Source of the DNA: Methanoculleus receptaculi
GTDB lineage: Archaea > Halobacteriota > Methanomicrobia > Methanomicrobiales > Methanoculleaceae
Length of the DNA: 64,000 bases
NCBI RefSeq assembly: GCF_033472595.1
Contig: NZ_CP137642.1
Span: forward strand, 1,240,001-1,304,000
Direction of reading: 5' to 3'
Below the pieces are notes generated by a model. That model worked only from the letters and a program-made list of their open reading frames with translations, made no database searches and was not told the DNA's origin. Position numbers and translations under genes: made by a program. Positions 18,731-27,334 of the stretch are shown here, in pieces. Positions within the stretch are counted from its first letter, which is position 1. Each line of letters begins with the position of its first letter.

Positions 18731-19813
18731 ATGTCTGTTATGAAGATCCGGGGTGGGGACCTCGACCTCATCGAGTATGAGTTTACCTCCTTCTCCCCGG
18801 GTGAAAACATCCGGACGTGCGGCCTCCAGAATGATTACCGGCTCACCCCGGTCTCCGGTACGGTCACCGTACGCGCCCCGGCGAGGATTCACCTCGCCGT
18901 GCTCGACATGAACCGGTTCGCCCCCGACCGTCCTGGTGGAGGCGGGATCGGGTTTGCCATCAGCGTCTACTGTACAGCCGAGGTCGAGTGCACCGATTCT
19001 GGGACCGAGATTGACTACTCACGCGAACCGATCCTGCGGCACTTCACCGAGGTGTTCCGTCAGGTCGTAGGTTATAAGGGCGGATTTAAGATCCGTGCAC
19101 GCGACCACAGCTACGAGCACGTCGGGCTTGGATCCACGAGCACCATCCTGATCGCGGTTGCAAACGCCCTCAACACAGCGGTGGGATCGCCGCTGACAGC
19201 CGACAACCTCCGCCTCCTCCTCGGCAGCAACTTCGTCGAGGAGACGGTGGACGGGAACGTGGCGTTCGGGTTCGAGACGGGGGTCGGACCCGCCGCGAGC
19301 ACATACGGTGGGATGGCGGTTATGGGCGATGACCTGACGCTCGTCTACCGCCACACCTTTGCAGAGGGGAAACGGCTCTATATCGTCATCCCGCCGTCCA
19401 GGATATCCTCGGCCGGCGAGAAGGAGTTTGACCTCCTGATGAACAGGGCGCGGACGCTTGACTACCGTGACCGCGAGTTGAAGGCATACATGGTTATGAT
19501 GGACCTCATCCCGGCGCTGGAAGGTGGCAACCTGGAGAAGATCGGCGAGGTCATCTGGGAGATTGAGTTCCGCGGCTCCAAGCGCGCCGAGGTGGAGCAT
19601 CACGGGTTTGAGATCTACCGTTACATGGCCGCGCTCCGCGGCGCGGGGCTCGAGTTCGTCGGCATGAGTTCGGTGGGCCCTGCAATCGCCATCATCACCG
19701 GTCGCCCTGAGGTGGAGGTGGCGGAGATCCTGGCAGATCTCGGTCTCCGGATCGCCATCTCGACCACGGTTGATAACGAAGGGCTGAAGGTCAGCGTGGA
19801 GAGGAGAGAGTGA
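18731..19813 (+). CDS. GHMP kinase-superfamily protein, beta-RFAP synthase-like
   Basis: A 360-residue protein with the GHMP ATP/PRPP-binding loop HVGLGSTSTILIAVANALN, an early VRAPARIHLAVLDMN segment and GGGGIGFAIS. The R-I-H-x5-D start and overall size resemble beta-ribofuranosylaminobenzene 5'-phosphate synthase, the first committed enzyme of methanopterin synthesis. That specific assignment is inference; other GHMP relatives cannot be excluded. About 55 residues precede the kinase fold and are not recognised. Confidence 0.7.
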   Translation: MSVMKIRGGDLDLIEYEFTSFSPGENIRTCGLQNDYRLTPVSGTVTVRAPARIHLAVLDMNRFAPDRPGGGGIGFAISVYCTAEVECTDSGTEIDYSREPILRHFTEVFRQVVGYKGGFKIRARDHSYEHVGLGSTSTILIAVANALNTAVGSPLTADNLRLLLGSNFVEETVDGNVAFGFETGVGPAASTYGGMAVMGDDLTLVYRHTFAEGKRLYIVIPPSRISSAGEKEFDLLMNRARTLDYRDRELKAYMVMMDLIPALEGGNLEKIGEVIWEIEFRGSKRAEVEHHGFEIYRYMAALRGAGLEFVGMSSVGPAIAIITGRPEVEVAEILADLGLRIAISTTVDNEGLKVSVERRE

Positions 19814-19837
19814 GGAGGCTGCCCTCACAGTCCCCCC

Positions 19838-21427
19838 TCAGAGACTGTTCTTACGGTAATCGTAGTCACCGCTTGCAATCCGCTCCATCACGATCTCGCC
19901 TATGGCGTTGAGGTCACTCTCGTGGAAATAACCGGAGGTTATGCTTGAACCCCCTATGGAAGAGAGCAGATAGATGTTGCTCCTGGCAACGTCGAATAGC
20001 CTGGCGATCGGGCCTTTAGCAGTAACCACCATCTGAACCCTGTCGTAGTTCATCGTGACGGTCTCGCGATCGACTGCACCGTTCACAAATGAGAAGAGGT
20101 TATCTCCGAGATCCAGGTCTGTGATCCTGTATGAGACGTAAACGGCATAGAATATCGCCAGGATGAGAGAGATCGTGATCACGGGCAGTATATAGGGCAT
20201 GGTAAGCCCGGCGATCCCGGTCGCGGTCATAGCCCTGCGGTATAGGTAGATGGAGGGGTAGATCATCACCAGAGCGAGGGCGAGAGAAGCCGCACCAGCT
20301 TCGATCAGGAGCACTCTCGCTGCGCCTTCGGGCTGTTTCTTTGGTTTGCGGTCGTAGACAAACTCTGGCACCAGTTCCCGGAGAAGCGTCTGCTGCGTTG
20401 CATCGTCCTTCAGGAGACAGAGAACGGGGCGCAGGCTCTGCCCTTTCCCGGACGCAAGTCCCACCACCTCAGCCTCGATGCATGACCTGTGCATCAGCCT
20501 GGCCGCGAGGGTGCTCTTGACGCGGACGGCGTTGATCCTGGAGACGTCAAACGAAGTCCTGTAACTACGGATCAGTCCGTGCTGCAGGTATATCGTATCA
20601 CCCCTGCGGTAGACCCGGTAGTTGTAGTAGTAAAAGATCTGAGATACGATGGGGGCCACCAGCATAGCAGCAAAGATCAGGAACGAGACCACTGCCCCGG
20701 TGCTACCGCCATCGGTTCCCGCGGAGACGTAGAACTGAAAGACGGAGTAGACCAGGAAGAAGAGACCGAAGAGGGTCTGGTAGGTCGATACGTTGAAGAG
20801 ACCGTGAAGGATCACATCAAGCGGGGAGAACAATGCCGGCATTTCGACCGGTTCATCCCCGTCATCCTGATCCTCACTATGGGTGTAGAGGCGGTGCAGT
20901 ATCGCCGAACGTATGCTCTCCGCCAGGTCCTGCTCAAACGTCAGGACGGCCTCCGGCACCGTGGCACCGCTCCCAGAGTTGATGTTGATCAACAGACTCG
21001 ATGTTCCAAGCAGTCTGTTTGTAATGCCACGGTTTATGTTGACCGATGCTACCTTCGAGTAAGGGATCGTCTTCTTCCTCTTAAAGATGGTATCCCGCTC
21101 CACCACCACGCCGGTATCGTCAAACTGGATGGTTGTCCGGCTCCAGATCCTGTAGTTGATGAACACCACCGCGATGAATACAACCGCAAGTGCGGCTGCT
21201 GCCGCCGGTCTGCCGACCAGCGTGATGATGAGAATAAACAGAATCGAAGCGAATGGAAGTGTTTTTTCAACGATGATCCCTGGATGACACCGAACCCGTT
21301 TCCCCCAGATCTCCATCTCACCCGTGCGGGTGGCGGTGCCGGGATGGTCTGCAGCAGCTCGATCATCGGTCGACTGCTCTCTCGCGGCGCTGCTGCGAGC
21401 CGGGGTCTCGCGATCTCTTCCGGTCAT
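19838..21427 (-). CDS. PH-domain (YdbT-like) membrane protein
   Basis: A 529-residue protein with several bacterial PH (bPH2) modules separated by paired hydrophobic helices near residues 60-90, 215-275 and 375-425. PH signatures include TTIQFDDTGVVVERDTIFKR with IPYSKVASVNI, and VYRRGDTIYLQHGLIRSYRT with FDVSRINAVRV. It matches YdbT-type membrane proteins of unknown function. It overlaps by 4 bases with the smaller PH-domain gene upstream, the same YdbS-YdbT pairing seen in bacteria. The first 40 residues are polar and low in complexity. Confidence 0.8.
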   Translation of the reverse strand: MTGRDRETPARSSAAREQSTDDRAAADHPGTATRTGEMEIWGKRVRCHPGIIVEKTLPFASILFILIITLVGRPAAAAALAVVFIAVVFINYRIWSRTTIQFDDTGVVVERDTIFKRKKTIPYSKVASVNINRGITNRLLGTSSLLININSGSGATVPEAVLTFEQDLAESIRSAILHRLYTHSEDQDDGDEPVEMPALFSPLDVILHGLFNVSTYQTLFGLFFLVYSVFQFYVSAGTDGGSTGAVVSFLIFAAMLVAPIVSQIFYYYNYRVYRRGDTIYLQHGLIRSYRTSFDVSRINAVRVKSTLAARLMHRSCIEAEVVGLASGKGQSLRPVLCLLKDDATQQTLLRELVPEFVYDRKPKKQPEGAARVLLIEAGAASLALALVMIYPSIYLYRRAMTATGIAGLTMPYILPVITISLILAIFYAVYVSYRITDLDLGDNLFSFVNGAVDRETVTMNYDRVQMVVTAKGPIARLFDVARSNIYLLSSIGGSSITSGYFHESDLNAIGEIVMERIASGDYDYRKNSL

Positions 21428-22011
21428 TCGTCTGCTGACCCCGTCACCGATGATGCGGGTGCCTGCAGCCTCTCCCGCAGCATCTCCCCGATCAGTTTGT
21501 TGAGAAGTTCGGCAACCCTCTCCGCCTCCTCGAGTTCCAGGTAATTGATGGTGGCTACGCCTCCTGCGGTGGTGATGGCAACGTCTGCAAGACCGAGCAG
21601 GTTTTTGATCGGGCCCCTGGTGATCTCCACCTGGTGCACCCTCTCGATCGGCACCAGGGTGTGGCGTATCACCAGGACGCCGCGACGCACTTCGACCCGG
21701 TCGTCGGTGATCCTGTAGCGGTATCGTGTGTAAAAGACCGGCGGGGCCACCACCACATACACCAGGACGGCCGCCGGAACCCCCAGCAGGGCAAGTCGGG
21801 CGATCTCGTAATAGGGGTCAGAGAGGTTCTGCGAAAAGGTCGCAAGAAAAGTGCAGATCGCGAGGAGGATCGCATACCATATGCCGTAATTGATGTAGAT
21901 CGAGATCATGCACCGCCGGTTCAGTCTCCTGTAACCGCCTGTGCCAGGTGCACCTGAGGATGGATCGGGTGCCGCATCCCCTGTCCCGCGCTGTCCGGTA
22001 AATAAAACCAT
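21424..22011 (-). CDS. PH-domain (YdbS-like) membrane protein
   Basis: A 195-residue protein with a polar N-terminal stretch, two transmembrane helices near residues 44-60 and 74-92, then one PH domain (RYRITDDRVEVRRGVLVIRH and TLVPIERVHQVEITRGPIKN). It is the first gene of the pair and ends inside the start of the YdbT-like gene. The leader has a TATA-like element and a perfect inverted repeat. Function unknown; the pair may act together at the membrane. Confidence 0.8.
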   Translation of the reverse strand: MVLFTGQRGTGDAAPDPSSGAPGTGGYRRLNRRCMISIYINYGIWYAILLAICTFLATFSQNLSDPYYEIARLALLGVPAAVLVYVVVAPPVFYTRYRYRITDDRVEVRRGVLVIRHTLVPIERVHQVEITRGPIKNLLGLADVAITTAGGVATINYLELEEAERVAELLNKLIGEMLRERLQAPASSVTGSADE

Positions 22012-22411
22012 TTAATTTCCCCTGATAAAAAGTCAGTTATGACTTTAAGATGCATCTGGCATGAAAGTTTCCCCCTCCAATGCCCATCGGATGGTCGTGA
22101 AGACCTCCGCTGAACGTTCAATAGGAAAGCAACCGGTAGATGAAGAAGTAAAACCATTCAACACACGGATATTGCTGCCGCAGCGGCGGTATGCCAGAAC
22201 CTCATCAGGGAATGACCGCATGTTGAGACGCTGTTTCAGGTTCAGCTGCGCGGCTGTGAGTTCTCCCTCGCCGGAATGGATTGGCACAGGCAGTGACCGG
22301 ATCTGGATAACCACCCTGATTGTCTGGTTTGGTAAACTGAGCACGCATAGGTTCGAATTTTCCCGTAGTTTACAATCCGCTTATCATCCACCCAAACCAA
22401 TATGGTGATGT
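22012..22411 (+). other. Intergenic region without a credible gene
   Basis: Apart from the promoter above, this 400-base stretch between divergent genes shows no recognisable protein, RNA or repeat. Open frames of about 100 codons exist on both strands, but they overlap each other and have no recognisable motif. The region is less GC-rich than the genes around it. Confidence 0.5.
22020..22046 (-). promoter_or_regulatory. Promoter of the PH-domain pair with overlapping inverted repeat
   Basis: On the minus strand a TATA-like ctttttatcag precedes ggggaaattaa and the ATG at 22011. Directly upstream, aaagtca-gtta-tgacttt (22029-22046) is a perfect 7-base inverted repeat with a 4-base spacer that overlaps the BRE/TATA edge. 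It could be an operator. Confidence 0.4.
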
Positions 22412-23275
22412 ATGGCACCAAACAGAAGAAGGAGCAGGGACACCATCGCTGTGGCGGCGTCTCTGTTTGTCATCGCCGCGGCGTGCATCATCACCGCGGG
22501 CTGCATCGATGATGGATCAACACCCTCTCCAGCACCCAGCCTCGCCGGGACTGCCTGGACTCTCGGCTCGTACGTTGCCGGAAACGGCACGCTCGTTCCC
22601 GCCCTGCCCGGGACAGAGATTACAGCCAGTTTCAATGACGATGGCAGCCTTGCCGGTTCCGCTGGTTGCAACTCATACGGGACAGTCTACCATCTCGAGG
22701 GTGCAAACCTCACCATCGAACCGCCAGGCAGCACAAAGATGTACTGCAGTGAACCTCCGGGCATCATGGAGCAGGAAAACCGGTATCTCACCCTCCTGAC
22801 AGAGGTCTCCACCTGGCGTGTGGAAGGCGATCGACTGATCCTTAGTGATGCAGAAGGCGCCGACCTGCTCATCTTTGCGCAGGCTCCGGAGGTGACGCCT
22901 GCACCCTTCACGGGGACCCTCTGGTTACTTCAGTCCTACAGCATACCCGGGAAGGAGGCGGTCTCCTCCGTGATCGCCGGCACTACAGTCACGGCCGTCT
23001 TCAGCGCTGATGGAAATGTCAGTGGTTCCGCTGGTTGCAACCACTACGGTGGCGGCTACACGCTTGACGGGTCGAACCTATCGGTCTCAACGCTCTTTAC
23101 CACCCTCATGTACTGTGAGGAGCCAGAAGGCGTCATGGAGCAGGAGTCGCGCTACCTCGGCCTCCTCGGAAACGTCTCCACCTGGCGTGTGGAAGGCGAT
23201 CGACTGATCCTTAGTGACGCAGAAGGCGCCGACCTGCTCATCTTTGCGCAGGCTCCGATCGACCAGGAGTCGTGA
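22412..23275 (+). CDS. Lipoprotein with two META (HslJ-like) domains
   Basis: A 287-residue secreted lipoprotein. It has a charged start, a hydrophobic segment and the lipobox ITAGC at residue 31, then a Pro/Ser linker and two META domains. Each domain carries AGTAWTLGSYV- or TGTLWLLQSYS-type starts and GSAGCNSYG or GSAGCNHYG, with MYC near the centre. HslJ-like domains are linked to stress and antibiotic tolerance in bacteria; the archaeal role is unknown. The last 84 bases of each domain are almost identical, pointing to recent internal duplication or gene conversion. Confidence 0.88.
   Translation: MAPNRRRSRDTIAVAASLFVIAAACIITAGCIDDGSTPSPAPSLAGTAWTLGSYVAGNGTLVPALPGTEITASFNDDGSLAGSAGCNSYGTVYHLEGANLTIEPPGSTKMYCSEPPGIMEQENRYLTLLTEVSTWRVEGDRLILSDAEGADLLIFAQAPEVTPAPFTGTLWLLQSYSIPGKEAVSSVIAGTTVTAVFSADGNVSGSAGCNHYGGGYTLDGSNLSVSTLFTTLMYCEEPEGVMEQESRYLGLLGNVSTWRVEGDRLILSDAEGADLLIFAQAPIDQES
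22805..22888 (+). repeat. Intragenic direct repeat, copy 1
   Basis: Starting gtctccacctggcgtgtgga, this 84-base segment codes for the end of the first META domain. It is repeated 369 bases later (123 codons) with a single base change, while the flanking domain sequence is clearly diverged. Confidence 0.9.
23174..23257 (+). repeat. Intragenic direct repeat, copy 2
   Basis: The second copy of the 84-base META segment, differing from the first only by gac for gat in one codon. Both encode VSTWRVEGDRLILSDAEGAD followed by LLIFAQAP. Confidence 0.9.
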
Positions 23276-23309
23276 GACTCTGCATCTGAGCCTGGGCCGG
23301 TTTGCCATC

Positions 23310-23714
23310 CTACCTGCCCCGGATCGCCGGAAATGAGCAGTGTATCTGAGCAAAGATCCAGGCGTGCCCCGTCCCCCGAAGGACCGCGGTCACCAGCCCA
23401 TCCATGGTCTGCCCGGCTCCACCCCTGACCAGGTTGCAGGTCACATCGGCCATGACCCAGGCGACCGTCCCCTCGGCGCCGATATGGACGCTGGAGAACT
23501 CAAGCGTGACCGTATCCACCTGCGTAAAAACACGTTCAAGGTGCCGGCGTAACGCCTCCTTACCGATCACCTTTTCGCCGGGAACACCCCAGAAACCACG
23601 GAAATCGGCGTCGGTGAGCGCCAGGATCCCGCCGGCGTCTTTCCTGCCGGCAGCCTCCAGCAGTCGCCGGAGAACCGCCATGACCTGGTCACGTGTCTGT
23701 TCGCTTACTCGCAT
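23310..23714 (-). CDS. NTF2/SnoaL-like protein
   Basis: A 134-residue alpha+beta barrel protein. It has the typical helix DQVMAVLRRLLEAAGRKD, the FWGVPGEKVIGKEALRRHLE segment and a strand-rich C-terminal half (VAWVMADVTCNLV, GHAWIFAQIHCSF). Such proteins have varied roles from ligand binding to isomerisation and this one cannot be placed further. It lies 26 bases downstream of the moeA-like gene and could be the last gene of that run. Confidence 0.75.
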   Translation of the reverse strand: MRVSEQTRDQVMAVLRRLLEAAGRKDAGGILALTDADFRGFWGVPGEKVIGKEALRRHLERVFTQVDTVTLEFSSVHIGAEGTVAWVMADVTCNLVRGGAGQTMDGLVTAVLRGTGHAWIFAQIHCSFPAIRGR

Positions 23715-23740
23715 GAGGTAGGGTCATGTCAAAAAAACAG

Positions 23741-25579
23741 TTATTGGTTTCGAGCAGGTGCAGCGTCCCGGGCAGGGAGCGGTTCATCGCCGGGGCCCCC
23801 TGCTGGTTCCCGCCCGATTGTCCGAAGATACGCGCGGAATTCCTGTGACCTTGCTGTGCAGATGAGGGCCGCAATGCCCTCCTCTGAGGCAACCTCCCCC
23901 CTGATCACCAGATTGCAGGACTCATAACCGATCGGGATAAAACTGAGCCCCGCCTCCCGCGCCTCCGCGCCCGCGCAGACCCACACCTTTGCACCGGCTG
24001 CCAGGTCCTGGTCCTGATGGGGATAACCAATCCCCTCCTTCTCAAGCCAGGCATCAAGGAGAACCTGTGCCGCCTGGCTCTTCGGGCGGTTGGCAACCCT
24101 CAGCAAAGCAAGCCTCTCTGGATCTAATTCACCGGTTGAGGCGATCCCGAGTTCCGTCCTGGCGAGCGGCAGCCGCAGGAGGTTCACGCCGGGTAGATAG
24201 CGGAACACCTGGTCGTTCCAGGCGGATTCCGTATCCGGGAGAACAATCGATGCCGCATGACAGGTGTTTGCCCGCAGGGCCAGCACCGCTCCCATCGTCG
24301 AGGCGTTGCAGCAGTGGAGCAGGTAGCCAGAATCCTGCAGCCGGTTTCCAAGTTCAGCGATGGCCGGGTCACGCTTCCCGACACAGACAACAGTCCGCGC
24401 GACCGTGGCTGATGGAGCGGTGAGACTGACACGCACCACCTCCCCTGCCTCGATCCCCTCGCGCCAGGCAGGGACATGGAGATAACCGTTTGCCCTGACC
24501 ACCGCCATCTGGATGCCGCCACCCCTTGGGTGTGGTGTTGCCCAGCATGTGCCGTTCACCCGGCCGACCGAGACCGGTACGAACTCATCGAACCCGAGAT
24601 CTGATGCCAGCCTGCTGGCCAGCCGGGCATCCGTCTCCGCAACGGGCGGGGGTGCAAGCCCCCACCACACAAGCAGGTTCGCGACAACCTCCCGGAGAAC
24701 GGTCTGCGCCGAAACAGGATACCCTGGCATCCCGAACACCGGTTTCCCGTCGAGATCCGCGAGCAGCACCGGTTTTCCTGGCCTCATGGCGATGCCGTGG
24801 AAGAGTATCTCACCGAGTTCGGCGACGGCTTCACGGGAGAAGTCGCGACTGCCCGTCGAAGTCCCTGCTGAGAGGAGGACGAGATCGTTCTCGGCGACCG
24901 CTTCAGCCACCGCCTCCCGGATCCGGTGCGGCTCGTCCGGCACAACCCCGTAGCGGCGGCAGGTGGCACCCATACCGCTGAGATAGGCATCTGCCATCAG
25001 GCTGTTTGTCTCGACCGTCTGCCCCGGACGTGGCAGCGTGCCGGGCGGAACAAGGTCGCTCCCCGTCGGGATGATACCGACCCTGACCGCCCGCACCATA
25101 ACACTGTTTATACCGTAGGTCGCGACTGCACCTATGTCGAAAGGCCGGATCTGGTGGCCCTTCGGGAGTACGAGTTCGCCCGCCCGGATATCCTCACCCG
25201 CCCGACGGATGTTCTGTCCCCTGGCGGCAGATTTCCGGATCCATACCCGGCCGTTTTCTTCCCAGGTATCCTCGACCATGATCACGGCGTCAAACGCCGG
25301 GGGGAGCACCTCGCCGGTGTTTATACGGGAATAATTGGTAAGTGTCAGGGGCCGCTGGTCCTGCGCTCCGAGCGTCTCGCCACTCCTCACCGCGTAGCCA
25401 TCAAACTTCGCGATGTCGACCATTGGGACGGAATAGACGGCGTAGATCGGTTCGGCGGTCACCCTTCCTACGGCGAGTTGCAGCGGCACGCTCTCCGCGC
25501 CCCCGGGCGGTGGGAACTTCTGCCGCATGACCGCAAGCGCCCTGGAAAGCGGTGTAAGGTTCAGGTACCTGTGGGTCAT
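23741..25579 (-). CDS. MoeA molybdopterin molybdenumtransferase with C-terminal PBP-like domain
   Basis: A 612-residue protein. Residues 1 to about 400 are MoeA, which inserts molybdate or tungstate into adenylated molybdopterin: MVDIAKFDGYAVRSGE, GAVATYGINSVMVRAVRVGI, LLSAGTSTGSRDF and GKPVFGMPGYPVSAQTVL. Residues from about 410 form a periplasmic-binding-protein-like domain often fused to archaeal MoeA. The ATG at 25579 is chosen because a longer start would run into the upstream gene. The position near fdhAB, fdhD and FmdE-like genes suggests service to formate dehydrogenase. Confidence 0.92.
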   Translation of the reverse strand: MTHRYLNLTPLSRALAVMRQKFPPPGGAESVPLQLAVGRVTAEPIYAVYSVPMVDIAKFDGYAVRSGETLGAQDQRPLTLTNYSRINTGEVLPPAFDAVIMVEDTWEENGRVWIRKSAARGQNIRRAGEDIRAGELVLPKGHQIRPFDIGAVATYGINSVMVRAVRVGIIPTGSDLVPPGTLPRPGQTVETNSLMADAYLSGMGATCRRYGVVPDEPHRIREAVAEAVAENDLVLLSAGTSTGSRDFSREAVAELGEILFHGIAMRPGKPVLLADLDGKPVFGMPGYPVSAQTVLREVVANLLVWWGLAPPPVAETDARLASRLASDLGFDEFVPVSVGRVNGTCWATPHPRGGGIQMAVVRANGYLHVPAWREGIEAGEVVRVSLTAPSATVARTVVCVGKRDPAIAELGNRLQDSGYLLHCCNASTMGAVLALRANTCHAASIVLPDTESAWNDQVFRYLPGVNLLRLPLARTELGIASTGELDPERLALLRVANRPKSQAAQVLLDAWLEKEGIGYPHQDQDLAAGAKVWVCAGAEAREAGLSFIPIGYESCNLVIRGEVASEEGIAALICTARSQEFRAYLRTIGREPAGGPGDEPLPARDAAPARNQ

Positions 25580-25602
25580 CTCTGGACACCGTTGGTTACT
25601 GG

Positions 25603-26418
25603 TTATTTCGGTTGCGGCCGGTTGTGAACCGCGCACTCAAAGAGCGACGTTTCCCCGGCTGCAAATATATCATCGACACTCTGAGGAGCGGCCAGGAGAC
25701 GGAAGACAACCTCCTTTTCGGAAGAGGAAACAGCGTAACGTCTACCTTCCGAGCACCTCAGCCGCTGGTTTCCCGGCGTCGCGCCGGTGATACCGATGAG
25801 CGCGTCGAGGATGCAGGGGTCGGCTCCTGGCGCGACGACGACACCGGGGTGTCGCAGGTCGCAGTCAAGTATGCGCGTCGCCGCTTCTGTGATCCGCACC
25901 CCGATAGCCACACCACGGCAGACATCTCCGTGGTAGTTCACGGCCTCACGGATGAGGCTGGAGCGATAGTCGCGTGGTTCCATCCTCCGGATCTTTTCCG
26001 TTCGGTCATGCCCGGCTGCGGAAAAGACACAGTCCCACCCCGGCTGGTAAGGTTTGATATCGATAACAGGTGTCCCATCGATAAGGTCGAGGTGTTCAAG
26101 CAGAAGGTATCGGCCTTCGCGCACACCGAACAGTCGCACCACGGAGATCGAGAGGGGGTTTGGCCGTGCCGGCGAACGGAGAGAGAAAACGCCCTTCTCC
26201 GGTAAGTCGTCTGAGATCTTCCGTGCGACCGCCTTCAGGACGCTCCTGTCCGCCCGGTGCAGCCAGCAGATCAGTATCAGGTGCGAGTTATCCTCGATAC
26301 CCTCGAGCCCGGCTACGTACCCTGGAAAGATCTCAACCTCCGCACTGACGCCCTGGAGGGGCATATCGCTCCTGGATCGGATGCTTGAATGCACGAGCCC
26401 TATAGGTGAGAGTTCCAT
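25603..26418 (-). CDS. TrmO (TsaA)-FmdE domain fusion
   Basis: A 271-residue protein with two recognisable parts. Residues 1 to about 135 are a TrmO/TsaA domain (SPIGLVHSSIRS, LILICWLHRAD, FSLRSPARPNPLSISVVRL, IDIKPYQPGWD), the fold of tRNA t6A37 N6-methyltransferases. From about residue 155 the pattern YHGDVCRGVAIGVRITEAAT and DALIGITGATPGNQRL matches the FmdE family, associated with formylmethanofuran dehydrogenase. The RSPARPNPL loop for SAM binding is intact. Being beside moeA and a second FmdE-like gene, it may act in molybdenum-enzyme maturation rather than tRNA modification; this is inference. Confidence 0.8.
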   Translation of the reverse strand: MELSPIGLVHSSIRSRSDMPLQGVSAEVEIFPGYVAGLEGIEDNSHLILICWLHRADRSVLKAVARKISDDLPEKGVFSLRSPARPNPLSISVVRLFGVREGRYLLLEHLDLIDGTPVIDIKPYQPGWDCVFSAAGHDRTEKIRRMEPRDYRSSLIREAVNYHGDVCRGVAIGVRITEAATRILDCDLRHPGVVVAPGADPCILDALIGITGATPGNQRLRCSEGRRYAVSSSEKEVVFRLLAAPQSVDDIFAAGETSLFECAVHNRPQPK

Positions 26419-26474
26419 CTGATGCCTTCTGTGCCGACGGGATTCAGGTCTTCCATCGTTTGGGATGCCAAATC

Positions 26475-27149
26475 TCAGCAGGTGACCTTCTCATAGTAGG
26501 ATTGTGACCGGCAGTCGCTGCAGACACCGTTGACAAGCATGTTGTCGGGAACTATCTCGCCGCAGATGGAGCAGACCGCAGATTTCCATGGCAATTTCTG
26601 GGGAACCTTCACGCGCACCTGCTCATGTGAAAGGAGATCCCGCCCCGCATCGATGATCTCGTCTATCAGCGCGGTACCCCGTGTTCTGGGGTCAAAGAGC
26701 GGGTCCTTCGTGTACCAGAGAGCAAACGTAGGATACCGCTGTATCTTATCGCCGTCGACGAAGACCCGGACACCGTTCACGTAGGGGGCGTCGGCCGGGC
26801 CGTTTAAGGTTATAGCAAATTTCCCGATAGGGATCACGCGGAGGCGATGGTTGCCGGTCGTGCAGTGAGCCATCACCTGCAGAGCGTCAGGCAGGCACTT
26901 TGTAGTCTCGCAGACGGCGTAGATCTTCCTACCCTCAGGCGGCTTCAGGAGTTCCAGGGCGTAGTCCACCATGTAGACACCGACCAGGAGACCCGGAGCA
27001 GGGTATGTGTGAAACTCTATGCATCGCCTGAAGTTTTCAATCAACTCCGGAGATGTACCCTTCTCCCTGAGACGCGCCTCGATGTCTTCCCATGTATGAT
27101 TCAGTCTCGGTTGCACGTAGAGTGTTTGATCACCACTAGTTGTAAACAT
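26475..27149 (-). CDS. FmdE-family protein with C-terminal zinc ribbon
   Basis: A 224-residue protein of the FmdE family, with CETTKCLPDALQVMAHCTTG and NHRLRVIPIGKFAITLNGPA. The usual FHGHxCPG active-site-like segment appears as FHTYPAPGLLVGV, so the family Cys is missing here. A C-terminal zinc ribbon (CSICGEIVP then CSDC) is present. FmdE was found with molybdenum formylmethanofuran dehydrogenase, but its role is not settled. The gene is divergent from fdhA and shares its regulatory region. Confidence 0.82.
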   Translation of the reverse strand: MFTTSGDQTLYVQPRLNHTWEDIEARLREKGTSPELIENFRRCIEFHTYPAPGLLVGVYMVDYALELLKPPEGRKIYAVCETTKCLPDALQVMAHCTTGNHRLRVIPIGKFAITLNGPADAPYVNGVRVFVDGDKIQRYPTFALWYTKDPLFDPRTRGTALIDEIIDAGRDLLSHEQVRVKVPQKLPWKSAVCSICGEIVPDNMLVNGVCSDCRSQSYYEKVTC

Positions 27150-27334
27150 TTTGTATGAGTAAACTGGATTAAGTATATCCTCTCAGAAATGTTATCATAT
27201 CGTACCAGTCAGATGTTATTTTGTAGCGCAATCCGGTGGTTCCTGCTGTGAATGTCAGATATAGTGAGTGGATTCAGACCGCATAGGATTAACTATACAA
27301 CATAAATAAACGGGTATGTTAAAATAATATGTTT

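Noticed and set aside
22045-22408. Two overlapping frames of 99 and 115 codons
   Set aside because: Opposite-strand frames in the same bases, with no family resemblance and no promoter.
24784-24990. Frameshift or fusion boundary inside the moeA-like gene
   Set aside because: The MoeA and PBP-like parts are in one continuous frame and this fusion is common in archaea, so it is not a defect.
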